Part shown: in pieces, positions 8,168 to 18,371 of the stretch
Numbering within the stretch: the stretch's first letter is position 1
Layout: each line of letters starts with the position of its first letter
NCBI RefSeq assembly: GCF_000213555.1
Contig: NZ_GL891981.1
Span: forward strand, 234,821-298,820
Source of the DNA: Dysgonomonas gadei ATCC BAA-286
GTDB taxonomy: Bacteria > Bacteroidota > Bacteroidia > Bacteroidales > Dysgonomonadaceae
Direction of reading: 5' to 3'
Length of the DNA: 64,000 nt
Translations under genes and position numbers: made by a program
The notes under the pieces: model-generated
Databases searched by the model: none
Seen by the model: the letters and a program-made list of their open reading frames with translations, nothing else
What the model was told of the DNA's origin: nothing

Positions 8168-10111
8168 CTATTTATTATATCCCGGATTCTGGTAAGCCGC
8201 TTTTTCGGCATCACTCATGGTCATGGCATCGAGTTGTCCCTGCGGAATCGGACGCAGATAATGGAATGGTTGAATGTTGCGTTTGTATTCCACTTGTGTG
8301 TGATCACCTACAGCCGAGCCACAAATGGTGTATGAAGAGGCGTATTCAGTCCATTTTTGCGTGCGTACCAAGTCGTACCAGCGGTAGCCTTCACCGTAGT
8401 ATTCGCGGCTGCGTTCGGCTAGAATATAATCGATGTCGATATTGGCAGGAGTCGCCGCCGTCATGGCCGCACTGTTGTCTGCTATTTTTGTTCCGTCTCC
8501 ACCCATGCTCCATTGTCCGTTGTTGCTGTATCTCCATTTTCCGGCGCGTACACGCAGTACATTTACCAGGTCGCGCGCACTCATTGAACCGGTCGCTCCC
8601 TTCACGGCGGCTTCGGCTGCGATCAGATATAGTTCAGAGAATTTGGCAATGTTCCACGGACGAGTGCTTCCACCATTCGGTTGTCCCAAACCTCCGGCGT
8701 TATCGGTACGGTAAGGACCCAGCTTCCAAAGGCCTGGATAAAAAATACGGCTAATACCACTTGGGTTAATAACCCAGTCGGCCCGGCCCGGTAATGTACC
8801 GCCTCCTATGCTGCTGCTTCCAGCACCGCTTGGATACACCACATTCGGGTTTTCCTCATCCAGAAATGTGAAAATTGGTTCGCCGCTCTTTACCGGCATA
8901 CCGTTAGCGTTGATGACCGGATTTTGCCTACCCGGTACTTTGTCCACGTTGCACGGGTATACAGTCACGAAAGTTCCATCATATCGGCTGTCGTTGGTTT
9001 TATCGGCAAAGGTGTTGGTAAATACTTTGTAAGGCGGGGCTAAAGCGGTCCAAGGACGGCCTCCCCACTGGATTGCTTCACGGTCGACAGAAGTTATGCC
9101 AGAGCTCCTTACCAAGGTATAATTGCAGGTAGTAAACCACCCTGCGAAATTATCCGGTGCACCACCGGTAGCATACGATAAACTTGATCCATTGTAATAT
9201 TCATCCTGAATGTGGTCGCTGTACAATACAATTTCATTATTGCGGTCGTTTTGAGCCAGATTTACATCGTAGAATGTAGGTTGTAACCTGAAAGGACCGG
9301 GATTACTGATTCCGTCGAGCGCGATATTATAGGCTTGCTGGAAGTACCAAGCGGCATCGTGTCCGTCCGGGTCGGTACGCTGACTATCAGGATAAGTCGG
9401 GATATTGCCGGGGTTTTGCAGCCACCAGCCGTAAGTCAGATAAGCTTTCGCCAAATACAGGCGAGCTGCTGTTTTGGTCACGCCTCCGGTCACGCGGCCG
9501 GCATCGGGCAGATTTTCAATCGCTGTTTTCAGATCGGGAAAAACGGCTTGTGTATATACTTCAGGTACAGTGTTGCGTACCGATGTCCGCGATGGAGTAG
9601 TATTGAATTTCAATACACCCGAACCCAAATCCAATGGTACTCCACCAAAGGTTTGCACCAGCATAAAGTAGTCGAATGCCCGCCAGAAGCGTGCTTCCGA
9701 AATCAGAGATTCCGATTTGCCCGCAGCCGCGGCGTTTTCGATTATGCCACTGGCGGTATTGATATTGGAATATACTGCATTCCAAAGCGCGTCCCCGCGA
9801 CTGGTAGAAGCATTCAGGTTTGATGAAGAACCGATAGTCAGATCGGGATCTATACTGTTGCCATTGGAATTTTGCGCAAATGTATATTCATCTGTACCGG
9901 ATTCACATACCATATAATAATATTGCCCGTAAAAATAGCGTGTATGCGCATACAGTGAAGTCAGCCCGCCCTGTATACCCTCTTCGGTTTTGAAGAAATC
10001 GGGGGTATAGTCGGTACGTGGTGTTTCATCCAAAATACTATTGGAACAGGAAACAGTCAATAAAGCTAAGACAACAGTCCCCAAAATGTTTTTGAAATTT
10101 ATATTTTTCAT
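8168..10111 (-). CDS. SusD/RagB-family glycan-binding lipoprotein (PUL 1)
   Basis: A 647-residue outer-membrane lipoprotein. The lipobox LTVSC puts the lipidated cysteine at about residue 22, and the mature protein begins SNSILDETP, typical of SusD. Helical TPR-like segments follow, and the C-terminal SusD motif ILAERSREYYGEGYRWYDLVR is present. SusD proteins form the surface lid of a SusC transporter and bind the glycan. The gene starts 25 bp after the SusC stop codon, in the usual SusC-SusD order. At 647 residues it is longer than many SusD proteins (about 500-550), which suggests extra surface loops. Confidence 0.95.
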   Translation of the reverse strand: MKNINFKNILGTVVLALLTVSCSNSILDETPRTDYTPDFFKTEEGIQGGLTSLYAHTRYFYGQYYYMVCESGTDEYTFAQNSNGNSIDPDLTIGSSSNLNASTSRGDALWNAVYSNINTASGIIENAAAAGKSESLISEARFWRAFDYFMLVQTFGGVPLDLGSGVLKFNTTPSRTSVRNTVPEVYTQAVFPDLKTAIENLPDAGRVTGGVTKTAARLYLAKAYLTYGWWLQNPGNIPTYPDSQRTDPDGHDAAWYFQQAYNIALDGISNPGPFRLQPTFYDVNLAQNDRNNEIVLYSDHIQDEYYNGSSLSYATGGAPDNFAGWFTTCNYTLVRSSGITSVDREAIQWGGRPWTALAPPYKVFTNTFADKTNDSRYDGTFVTVYPCNVDKVPGRQNPVINANGMPVKSGEPIFTFLDEENPNVVYPSGAGSSSIGGGTLPGRADWVINPSGISRIFYPGLWKLGPYRTDNAGGLGQPNGGSTRPWNIAKFSELYLIAAEAAVKGATGSMSARDLVNVLRVRAGKWRYSNNGQWSMGGDGTKIADNSAAMTAATPANIDIDYILAERSREYYGEGYRWYDLVRTQKWTEYASSYTICGSAVGDHTQVEYKRNIQPFHYLRPIPQGQLDAMTMSDAEKAAYQNPGYNK

Positions 10112-10135
10112 ATCTTAAGATTTGATATTAAATAA

Positions 10136-13100
10136 TTAGAAAGATACATTCAAACCAAACAATAAGTTACGGGTTTGCGGCGTGTTTGTTCCTACCGTGA
10201 GCATCGTGTTTGCCCTGTAAGGGAGACTTCCGGTTACTGCCGCATTTTCGTTTCCATAAGAATTGGTCACCGGGTCCAAGCCTGTTTCTTTGTTATACGG
10301 AGAGAACAGTACAAATGCGTTCTGCAACGTAAAGTACAAGCGGGCGCTGCTGAGTCCGACCTTTTTAAACCAGTTGGCGTTCGGGTCAAAATTGTAGCCT
10401 AGCGTAATTTGGCCTACCTTAAAGTAGGAAGCATCAAAATATCCCAGCGTGCTGGCGTATCTCTGATTGTCTCCACTCATGGCTACACCCGGTTTCGGAT
10501 ATTTGGCTCCGGTATTTTCCGGTGTCCAGTAATCTACTTTTACGTTTCCTCGGCGTCCTGACAGCATATTCAGATAACCGTTGGTAGCGTGAAGCGTACT
10601 CACCAGAATACCGCCGTGCTGATAGGTACCAATGATATTCAAATCCCAGTTTTTGTAAGCGACCCGTGTTGTGAACCCGCCCTGCCAGTCGGGATCGGCG
10701 CTGATTACCTGACGATCGGCAGAGCTAATAGCTCTAGCCGGTGTTCCGTCTGCATTGTAGTCGCCGGTATATTCCACTTTTATCATACCTACGGACCCAC
10801 TATTATTTTCTAAAATATCCAGATAAGGATCGCCTTCTTGCCACAATCCGATTTTTTTATAATCGAAAATAGAATTCACCGGATATCCTTCAAACCAACA
10901 GTTTGAAGGATCTTCCTTCTGTCCGGAGGCGAGTTCAGTGATTTTGTTTCGGTTGGTATAGAAGTTGACGCCGGCTTCCCACGACCATCCGTCCTTGTTG
11001 TCGAAAATGACACCGTTCAGGCTTATTTCAACGCCCTTGTTGCTCATCTTTCCGATATTGGCCAAATAACTGCCTACGCCGGCTGTAGAAGGTAGATTTA
11101 CACTCTGAAGAATATCGTCGGTCCTGGCATCGTAATATTCGATTGTTCCCGACAGGCGGTTTTGCAGAAAGCTGAAATCTAAACCAAAGTTCCATGTTCT
11201 TGTATATTCCCAGTCTAACTCGGGGTTAGGAGTTGTGGCTACGTAGAAACCGGTGGTTTTGTCGTCACCGAAGTTGTATGGACGGGTACCCAGGCTTCCG
11301 AGTGTTGTGTAGGGGTTGATTGATTGGTTGGAAGTTATCCCCCAACCGATACGCAGTTTAAGGTTATCCAAGTAACCGGAGGTACTTTCCATAAAGCTTT
11401 CTTTCGCGATGTTCCAACCAGCGGAGAAGGCCGGGTAGCTGATCCATTTGTGTCCGGCCGCCAATACGGACGAGCCGTCCCAGCGCATAGAGGCTAGCAA
11501 CATATAGCGTGAATCGTAGTCGTACATTACGCGGGCCATATACGATTGCAATCCGCGTTCCCAAAAGTCTTGGTTGTCGGGATTATATACAATTTTGTCG
11601 GATGGAGCACGCCCTATATTCCAATATTGGAACTGGTCGGACGGAAGATCGGTTGCGCTTACTAATGAGCGGTCGTAATGGCTTTGTTCGGATGCATATA
11701 AGCCGTTCAATGTCAGGTGATGCTTTCCAAACATTTTTTCGTAAGTAATCAGATGCTCGATAGCCCATTTGTAGTATTGATTTTTGTCCAAAGAAGCGCT
11801 AGATGCCGCTGCTGTAGCACTGAAGACATTTGCCCCTCTATATTGTCCCCTTTGGTTGCTGCGATAATCCAGACCCAAAGTAAGTCGATAGCTCAAACCT
11901 TCTACTCCCGGAATCTTCACTTCTCCGTACAGCGAGTTATAGGAACCGAATCCGCGTTGATTGTCCGCATACGAATCGCCCAAATTCTCAACTGTATTAC
12001 GCGTATAAGTCCAATAATCATCCATAAAAGAATGTATTGTAGGCTTCAAACTGCCATCTGCATTATACGGATTAATCAAAGGCGAAGTAGCCAGCGTATT
12101 ATACAATCCGAGATTCTGTCCGTTGGTAATGTTATAGTTGTTGTTGGTAGTCAGCCCGAAACGCAGGTATTTGCCAATATTCTGGTCGATGGTGGCGCGC
12201 AGGCTGATACGGCTGTAGTCTTGTCCCGGAACCAAGGATTGATCTTTGTAATAACCGGTACCTACATTGTAGCTGCCGGAATCGTTTCCTCCCGAAATGC
12301 TTACATAGTGATTTGTGGTTATACCATTTTTGAACATCAGATCCTGCCAGTCAGTATTTGTTCCCAGTACTTCATCGGTTCCCATTGTCGGGTTACCTTC
12401 TGTGTCTTTGTAGATTCCTGCATCTTTGCGCAGCTGGTACAGTTCATCTCCGTTCATCATTGGATACCGGTGATAAAGCGTTTTCACACCATAATATGCA
12501 TCATAGGTTACTTTGGGTTTGGTTCCTATATTTCCTTTATAGGTGGTAACGATGACCACACCGCCCGCTCCGCGCGAACCATAAATAGCAGTAGCCGAAG
12601 CGTCCTTGAGGATGTCGATGCTTTTGATGTCGTTCGGGTTAATGTCCCCGATCGTTCCGCCAAAGGGTATTCCGTCCAGTACCACCAGCGGTGCGTTGTC
12701 TCCGGTAAGCGAGCGAGTACCGCGAATGCGGATTTGCATATCGGCGCCGGGCTTGGAATTTGCCTGCGACAATTGTACGCCTGCCACACGTCCTGCAAGG
12801 GCAGAAGTAACGTTTCCTGTCTGTATTTGACGGATTACATTCCCCTGCATGGAAGCCACCGAACCTGTCACAGCTTCTTTTCGTTGAGTACCATATCCTA
12901 TTACCACTACTTCTTCGAGCATCTTGTTGTCCTCTTCGAGTATTACATCTATACGATTCCTGCCAGAAACGTTTATCGTCTGCATTACAAATCCGATAAA
13001 CGAAAAAGTAAGTTTACATTGAGGGGATACTGAAATGGAAAATTTACCATCAGTATCGGTCATAGTACCATTAGTGGTACCCGATTCTACTACACTGACC

Positions 13101-13231
13101 CCGATAATGGGTTCTCCCGCAATATCTTTCACTACTCCATTTACAGAAATGTTTTGAGAAAAAGCTAAAGTCGGGATAAGAAAAAATAAAAATAAAAGTC
13201 TCAAAGACTTAAAAATTCTTGCATTTCTCAT
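10136..13231 (-). CDS. SusC/RagA-family TonB-dependent outer-membrane transporter (PUL 1)
   Basis: A 1031-residue TonB-dependent transporter. The signal peptide ends near residue 26. A carboxypeptidase-regulatory-like domain follows at about 27-100 (GVVKDIAGEPIIGVSVVE), then the SusC signature LEEVVVIGYGTQ at about 105-116, the plug with the IRGTRSL and ILKDASATAIYGSRGAGG motifs, and a long beta-barrel ending in a terminal phenylalanine (LNVSF). It imports oligosaccharides across the outer membrane with its SusD partner. It is the first gene of the PUL 1 operon and diverges from the hybrid two-component regulator across a gap of about 320 bp. Confidence 0.96.
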   Translation of the reverse strand: MRNARIFKSLRLLFLFFLIPTLAFSQNISVNGVVKDIAGEPIIGVSVVESGTTNGTMTDTDGKFSISVSPQCKLTFSFIGFVMQTINVSGRNRIDVILEEDNKMLEEVVVIGYGTQRKEAVTGSVASMQGNVIRQIQTGNVTSALAGRVAGVQLSQANSKPGADMQIRIRGTRSLTGDNAPLVVLDGIPFGGTIGDINPNDIKSIDILKDASATAIYGSRGAGGVVIVTTYKGNIGTKPKVTYDAYYGVKTLYHRYPMMNGDELYQLRKDAGIYKDTEGNPTMGTDEVLGTNTDWQDLMFKNGITTNHYVSISGGNDSGSYNVGTGYYKDQSLVPGQDYSRISLRATIDQNIGKYLRFGLTTNNNYNITNGQNLGLYNTLATSPLINPYNADGSLKPTIHSFMDDYWTYTRNTVENLGDSYADNQRGFGSYNSLYGEVKIPGVEGLSYRLTLGLDYRSNQRGQYRGANVFSATAAASSASLDKNQYYKWAIEHLITYEKMFGKHHLTLNGLYASEQSHYDRSLVSATDLPSDQFQYWNIGRAPSDKIVYNPDNQDFWERGLQSYMARVMYDYDSRYMLLASMRWDGSSVLAAGHKWISYPAFSAGWNIAKESFMESTSGYLDNLKLRIGWGITSNQSINPYTTLGSLGTRPYNFGDDKTTGFYVATTPNPELDWEYTRTWNFGLDFSFLQNRLSGTIEYYDARTDDILQSVNLPSTAGVGSYLANIGKMSNKGVEISLNGVIFDNKDGWSWEAGVNFYTNRNKITELASGQKEDPSNCWFEGYPVNSIFDYKKIGLWQEGDPYLDILENNSGSVGMIKVEYTGDYNADGTPARAISSADRQVISADPDWQGGFTTRVAYKNWDLNIIGTYQHGGILVSTLHATNGYLNMLSGRRGNVKVDYWTPENTGAKYPKPGVAMSGDNQRYASTLGYFDASYFKVGQITLGYNFDPNANWFKKVGLSSARLYFTLQNAFVLFSPYNKETGLDPVTNSYGNENAAVTGSLPYRANTMLTVGTNTPQTRNLLFGLNVSF

Positions 13232-13370
13232 GATTAAGATTCATTATTTACTATTATTAATAGGTTATTTTCTTTTCGATTCTGGAAGTTCTAAGTTTTC
13301 ATAGATATAAATAATTTAGAATTTAAGGTATGGCGCTGTATTAGTCAATCCGCTTAGATTTTATGTAGTA

Positions 13371-13378
13371 CAAACTTA
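13371..13378 (-). promoter_or_regulatory. Possible -7 element for the PUL 1 susC operon
   Basis: CAAACTTA on the plus strand reads TAAGTTTG on the minus strand and matches the Bacteroidetes -7 consensus TAnnTTTG. It would give a 5' leader of about 130 nt before SusC. I see no clear -33 TTTG at the expected spacing, so an activator may be needed, which fits control by the divergent hybrid two-component system. Confidence 0.35.
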
Positions 13379-13514
13379 TAAAGATCTATTTTTTTTATGC
13401 AGAATAAGTGTATCATATAATTTCGTCTGTGTAACATCCGCTTTTTAACTATAACATATACTTTTCTCTACGTTACATTCGCTTTTGAAAAGTACATATT
13501 CCTTATTATTTTTT

Positions 13515-13522
13515 TATATTTG
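13515..13522 (+). promoter_or_regulatory. Possible -7 element for the hybrid two-component gene
   Basis: TATATTTG matches TAnnTTTG and lies 32 bp upstream of the ATG at 13554. A TTTG at 13484-13487 is 27 nt away, longer than the usual 19-21 nt. Because the element lies downstream of the in-frame TTG at 13485, it argues for translation starting at 13554. Confidence 0.4.
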
Positions 13523-13553
13523 CATCTATACTGCTTCTAATATCTGGATAGCC

Positions 13554-16500
13554 ATGACAACAAAGAACACGAGGATAAAAGTATTTGTTCTGATATGTAT
13601 TTTTTTCCTTGTCGCAAATTCCTATATATTTTCACAAATAGGTAGATTCTATTCCCCTGACGAAGACTTATCAAACAGTCTTATTAATCAGGTATATCAG
13701 GATAAGAAAGGATTTGTGTGGATTGCGACCGAAAACGGATTGAATAAATTCGACGGAATGAAGTTCAATATCTACAAGCATTCATCCGAAGATTCAACCT
13801 CCCTGAAAAATAATTATGTACGAACCATATTCGAAGATAGCCCCGGTAATTTCTGGGTAGGATGTATCAATGGCCTGATGAAATATGACTGGGCGACGAA
13901 TTCATTCAGGGAAATAAAAATGTACAAAGAAGGAAACCTGGTTTCGCCTCATATCACCCGCATGATAGAAACCCGGAATGGAGATGTTTGGGTGGCAACT
14001 TCGGGTCAAGGGATATTTCTCATCAAGAAAGGAGAAAGAGAATTTCGCGCGAATCTGCAACTGACAAACCTGCTGGTTAGTAATTATCTGAACTCGATTT
14101 TTGAAGATTCGAAAGGGAATCTTTGGATAGGTTCTGAAAATAACGGGCTGAATCTCTACAATCCTGTTACAGGTCAGATAAAAACGTTTACTGCCCCTGC
14201 TAATATAAGTAGCAATAATATTTCATCCATAACAGAAGACAAACAAGGTAATATATTTGTAGGCACATTAACAGGAGGGCTGAATAAGTATAATGAGCAG
14301 ACAAAGACATTTGAAGCAATAGGTTCCGACAATAATGCACAGTTACTGATTAAAGACTTGCTGCTGACCAAAGAAAATATATTGTATATAGGCACAGACG
14401 GGCAGGGATTGAAGCTATACAACAGGGAGAGGAATATTGTTGAAGATTATAAAATCAGTTCTGCTCCATTCGATTTTTCGAAAGGGAAAGTTCATTCGAT
14501 TCTTCAGGACAGGGATAATAACTTTTGGCTTGGTATTTTTCAGAAAGGGATAATATTTATTCCCGGTACGGAGAAGAAGTTTGATTATTACGGATTCAAA
14601 TCATTAAAGAATAACCCTATCGGTTCCAGTTCGGTAATGTCTATCTATAAAGACAGGGAAGGCATCACATGGGTAGGTACAGATAATGAAGGAATATACG
14701 GAATTAATAATAAAGGAGAAAGGATTGCTCACTTTATGCAGACTTCTTCACCGTCATCCATTTCAAATATCATACTGAGCATTTTTGAGGATTCCAATAA
14801 TAATATGTGGGTGGGCTCATATACTAAAGGACTGGCAAAACTCAACCGGAAGACGGGAAACTGTGAATATATTCCGGAATTGCTAAATGAAAAGATATAC
14901 TGTATCGCCGAAGACAGCGAGAAGAACCTGTTGATAGGTACCTATGGTTCCGGCTTTTTCAGGTTGAATCTGGCAAGTGGGAAAATGACTCATTATGAAT
15001 CGCGGAAAAGTGAGAATGATGACTTTTCTATAGATGAACTGAGTAATGACTGGATAAACGATATCCTGTTCGACAGTGAAGGGCTGATTTGGATCGCACA
15101 TTATAAAGGAGTAAGTTGCTATAATCCGAAAAAGAACACCTTTTTGAATTATCTCAGTCAGAATACAATATTGCCACATACAGTGGCATATACCCTCTTT
15201 GAAGATAAGGACGGTAATATCTGGATAGGGACGTCCGACGGATTGAATATCTTTAATAAGAAAGAGCAATCGGTCAAAAGCTATTCGACCAGAGACGGAT
15301 TACCCAACAATGTTATATGTGGTATACGGGAAGATAGTGAACGTAATATCTGGATAAGTACCTATTTTGGTATTAGCAAGTTTATTGCCAGCGAAAACCG
15401 CTTCATCAATTATTATACAGGTGACGGCTTACAGGGTAATGAATTCACTCGTGGAGCAAAGTTTGAGGATACATCCGGTAAAATATATTTTGGTGGTATT
15501 TATGGGGTCACCAGTTTTTATCCAAAGGATATAACCGAGGCCAAGAAAGAGTTAAAAGTGTTGATTACGGATTTCTTTCTATTCAACCGGGCAATAAAAA
15601 TGGGAGATAAATCGGGCGGCAACGAGATTGTATCTACATCGGTTATGGATGCAGATCAGTTTACTTTGGCTTACACAGACAATACATTCAGTATAGAATT
15701 TTCGGCACTGGAATTTTCGAACCCTGAGCGCATTGTATATCAATATATGATTGAAGAAATCAGTCAGGACTGGCTTAATTCCTATCCCGGTATGGGACGT
15801 GTTACCTATACAAACCTGAATCCGGGGACATATACTTTCAAATTAAGGGCGAAAGACCATGATAATTATTCGGATGTAAAAACAATAAGAATAATAATTA
15901 CACCTCCGTGGTATCAGTCTCCATGGGCATATGCCGCCTATGCAGTGTTGAGTGTCTTGTTGATTTTGTTTATTGCAAATTATATCTATACCCGTATCCG
16001 TCACCGTCAGGAGGAAATGAGGCGGCAGCATCTGGAACAGATAAATGAAGCCAAACTACAGTTTTTCATTAATATTTCGCATGAAATACGCACTCCGATG
16101 ACTTTAATTATAAATCCATTGGAAAAGTTGTTATCGGAAAATAAAGATCAGAAGTTGCAAAAGACTTATGTGATGATATACCGGAACGGCCTGCGGATTC
16201 TTCGTCTTATAAACCAACTGATGGATGTTCGTAAACTGGATAAGGGACAAATGCAGTTGCATTTTAGAGAAACTGATATTATAGGATTTATAGACGACCT
16301 GATGATGACATTTGAGTATTCAGCTCAAAGAAAGAATATCAGTTTCAATTTCAGGCATGAGGTGGATAAGCTGAATGTGTGGATCGATTTGAACAACTTC
16401 GATAAAGTCTTACTGAATATAATATCAAATGCTTTTAAATATACACCGGATAATGGTAATATAACTATTGATCTATCTACAGGCCAAGATGAAAATGTAA

Positions 16501-17678
16501 AGGGAGCATTGAGGAGATATTTTGAAATTTCAGTAACGGATAATGGTATAGGCATCGATAAGGGTAAAATAGAGCAGATTTTTGAACGTTTCTATCAGAT
16601 AAGCAATGATTTTACTAATTCTAATTTCGGAACAGGTATAGGCTTGCATCTCTCTAAATCCTTAGTGGAGTTACATCATGGAACCATCTTCGCCGAAAAC
16701 AGACCGGACATGCCGGGTACTCGTTTTATAATACGGCTACCTTTGGGTAGCGATCATCTGGTAGCCAGGGAACTGGAAGATGGAGAAGAATATAAAGTTG
16801 CGGCCGAAAGAATTTCTCCGACCTATGTCTCGAATGAACTGCTGAATAAAATAGATGTTGAAGGTGGCGATAAAAAAATAAAACCCCGGACGAAATACAG
16901 GATTCTTGTGGTTGAAGATGAAGATGAAATCCGTGAGTATATCAAGGATGAACTGTCGTCTGAATATCGGGTTACTGTAAGTGAGAATGGAAAAGAGGCT
17001 CTCGATCTGATATTGACGGAAAAACCCGATCTGATAATCAGTGATGTGATGATGCCTGAAATGGATGGTATAACACTTTCACGTAAGGTGAAACAAAATA
17101 TAAATATAAATCATATACCGATCATTCTGCTCACTGCAAAATCGACTCCCGAAAATAAAATAGAAGGTCTGGATATAGGCGCGGATGCTTACGTTTCCAA
17201 GCCTTTCAATACAGACCTATTGAAGAGTACCATAGCCAATCTGATTGAAAACAGGGAGCGGCTGAAGAATAAGTTTAGCGGACAACAGCAGCCCGAGGAT
17301 AAAATACAAAAGATAGAACTGAAGTCTTCGGATGAGATACTTATGCAACGTATCATGAAGATTATAAACGAAAATCTTCCCAATCCCGAACTGAATGTGG
17401 AAATGTTGGCTATGAATGTAGGAATGAGCCGTGTACATATGCATCGCAAACTGAAAGAACTGACAAACCAGTCGGCCCGCGATTTTATAAAAGGTATCCG
17501 CTTGCGACAGGCGGCAACATTGCTCTCAGGTAAGAAACTTACTATTTCGGAAGTAGCCTATGCAATAGGGTTTTCTAATCTGTCTCATTTCTCTAATTCA
17601 TTCAGGGAATTCTATGGAATGTCTCCAAAAGAGTATCTGTCTGCACATCTTTCTCCGCCGTCACAGAATGAGGAATAA
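13554..17678 (+). CDS. Hybrid two-component system sensor/regulator (PUL 1)
   Basis: This single 1374-residue protein contains a whole signalling pathway. A signal peptide (1 to about 28) precedes a periplasmic sensor of about 14 two-component propeller repeats (such as FVWIATENGLNKFDG, FWVGCINGLMKYD), a Y_Y_Y domain, and one transmembrane helix near residues 790-815. The kinase follows with H843 in ISHEIRTPM and an ATPase G box FGTGIGLHLSKS. A receiver carries phospho-acceptor D1164 in ISDVMMPEMDG, and an AraC-type helix-turn-helix ends the protein (MSRVHMHRKL, IGFSNLSHFSNSFREFYGMSPKEY). Such proteins bind an oligosaccharide in the periplasm and activate the neighbouring susC operon. The frame extends upstream to a TTG at 13485, but the ATG at 13554 gives a clean signal peptide and follows a promoter-like element. 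Confidence 0.95.
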   Translation: MTTKNTRIKVFVLICIFFLVANSYIFSQIGRFYSPDEDLSNSLINQVYQDKKGFVWIATENGLNKFDGMKFNIYKHSSEDSTSLKNNYVRTIFEDSPGNFWVGCINGLMKYDWATNSFREIKMYKEGNLVSPHITRMIETRNGDVWVATSGQGIFLIKKGEREFRANLQLTNLLVSNYLNSIFEDSKGNLWIGSENNGLNLYNPVTGQIKTFTAPANISSNNISSITEDKQGNIFVGTLTGGLNKYNEQTKTFEAIGSDNNAQLLIKDLLLTKENILYIGTDGQGLKLYNRERNIVEDYKISSAPFDFSKGKVHSILQDRDNNFWLGIFQKGIIFIPGTEKKFDYYGFKSLKNNPIGSSSVMSIYKDREGITWVGTDNEGIYGINNKGERIAHFMQTSSPSSISNIILSIFEDSNNNMWVGSYTKGLAKLNRKTGNCEYIPELLNEKIYCIAEDSEKNLLIGTYGSGFFRLNLASGKMTHYESRKSENDDFSIDELSNDWINDILFDSEGLIWIAHYKGVSCYNPKKNTFLNYLSQNTILPHTVAYTLFEDKDGNIWIGTSDGLNIFNKKEQSVKSYSTRDGLPNNVICGIREDSERNIWISTYFGISKFIASENRFINYYTGDGLQGNEFTRGAKFEDTSGKIYFGGIYGVTSFYPKDITEAKKELKVLITDFFLFNRAIKMGDKSGGNEIVSTSVMDADQFTLAYTDNTFSIEFSALEFSNPERIVYQYMIEEISQDWLNSYPGMGRVTYTNLNPGTYTFKLRAKDHDNYSDVKTIRIIITPPWYQSPWAYAAYAVLSVLLILFIANYIYTRIRHRQEEMRRQHLEQINEAKLQFFINISHEIRTPMTLIINPLEKLLSENKDQKLQKTYVMIYRNGLRILRLINQLMDVRKLDKGQMQLHFRETDIIGFIDDLMMTFEYSAQRKNISFNFRHEVDKLNVWIDLNNFDKVLLNIISNAFKYTPDNGNITIDLSTGQDENVKGALRRYFEISVTDNGIGIDKGKIEQIFERFYQISNDFTNSNFGTGIGLHLSKSLVELHHGTIFAENRPDMPGTRFIIRLPLGSDHLVARELEDGEEYKVAAERISPTYVSNELLNKIDVEGGDKKIKPRTKYRILVVEDEDEIREYIKDELSSEYRVTVSENGKEALDLILTEKPDLIISDVMMPEMDGITLSRKVKQNININHIPIILLTAKSTPENKIEGLDIGADAYVSKPFNTDLLKSTIANLIENRERLKNKFSGQQQPEDKIQKIELKSSDEILMQRIMKIINENLPNPELNVEMLAMNVGMSRVHMHRKLKELTNQSARDFIKGIRLRQAATLLSGKKLTISEVAYAIGFSNLSHFSNSFREFYGMSPKEYLSAHLSPPSQNEE

Positions 17679-17876
17679 ATTCTGTTGAGATATAGAATAA
17701 TCCTTATTTATTATTCTTTTACGATAAATGTTACAGGTGGAAAAGTAAATGAAACCATCATGTAAATGAAGTTTCGGCAAAGGCTCTATATTTGTTTACT
17801 CTACATTTCCACATCTGCAAAATACGCTAACTTATAAAAATAATTATTCATTGGTAAATTTAATCTTTTGAGAAAT

Positions 17877-17914
17877 AGGGTTATCATAAATTAGTAAGGT
17901 AACCCTGTTTTTTT
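17877..17914 (+). terminator. Intrinsic terminator-like hairpin
   Basis: AGGGTTA (17877-17883) pairs with TAACCCT (17900-17906), extendable by one GU pair and one GC pair, and is followed by a run of seven T. There is no obvious protein gene immediately upstream, so it may end a small RNA. Confidence 0.55.
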
Positions 17915-18114
17915 ATATTAAATATTGCTGTCGGCGTTTACCGATGCTGACTTGGAGGTATAGATGATATCATCTTCTTCCGTCTGATGATTGTAGATTA
18001 TGTGCGTGTTTATAAGTAAGTTGAATAAAGTATATATCTTAAGTCTTTATCTAAAGGAAGAAAAAACGCTAAAACTTTACTATTAATGCGTGTTTAAATA
18101 AACTATCCGGCATT

Positions 18115-18145
18115 TTTGTTTGTTTAGTTAAAGAAATTATCTTTG
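18115..18145 (+). promoter_or_regulatory. Consensus Bacteroidetes promoter of the histone-like gene
   Basis: TTTG at 18115-18118, 19 nt of spacer, then TATCTTTG at 18138-18145 match the TTTG-N19-TAnnTTTG consensus exactly. The start codon is 25 nt downstream. This suggests strong constitutive transcription. Confidence 0.75.
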
Positions 18146-18170
18146 TACGAATTTAAAAAAAAGAAGTAAA

Positions 18171-18344
18171 ATGAAAAATTTAGTAGAAAAATTACACAAG
18201 GATTTCGCAGACTTTGCTAAAGATGCAGCTGCACAGGTTGAGAGTGGAAACAAAGCTGCTGGACAGAGAGCAAGAAAAGTATCTCTTGAAATCGAGAAAG
18301 CTTTGAAAGAATTCCGCAAGAAATCTATTGAAGCAACAAAATAA
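18171..18344 (+). CDS. Histone H1-like (Hc1-type) small DNA-binding protein
   Basis: A 57-residue basic protein beginning MKNLVEKLHKDF and ending KKSIEATK. It contains the AGQRARKVSLEIEK motif seen in the small histone H1/Hc1-like proteins of Bacteroidetes. These bind DNA and are thought to help organise the nucleoid. Lysine and arginine are spread through predicted helices, with no signal peptide. A consensus promoter lies directly upstream and a 13-bp stem terminator follows at 18372-18400, so it is a single-gene transcript. Its shortness makes it easy to overlook. Confidence 0.85.
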   Translation: MKNLVEKLHKDFADFAKDAAAQVESGNKAAGQRARKVSLEIEKALKEFRKKSIEATK

Positions 18345-18371
18345 TAAAAGCAATAGCATTTATTTAAAAAA

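Larger units (their letters stand above)
17679..18170. other. 492-bp intergenic region with two hairpins
   Basis: I see no protein gene here. The first hairpin (AGAATAA 17694-17700 with TTATTCT 17711-17717, then T-rich) may terminate the upstream regulator gene. A second hairpin with a T run lies at 17877-17914. Between them is a -7-like TATATTTG at 17787-17794, which leaves room for a small RNA of about 110 nt. The 3' part carries the promoter of the histone-like gene. Confidence 0.5.

Noticed and set aside
11717..13033. A 438-codon open frame on the plus strand, opposite SusC
   Set aside because: It lies wholly antisense to a clear SusC gene, has no recognisable domain, and its composition follows from the SusC codon pattern.
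13485..13553. N-terminal extension of the hybrid two-component protein from TTG
   Set aside because: The TTG lies upstream of a promoter-like element, and the ATG at 13554 begins a clean signal peptide.
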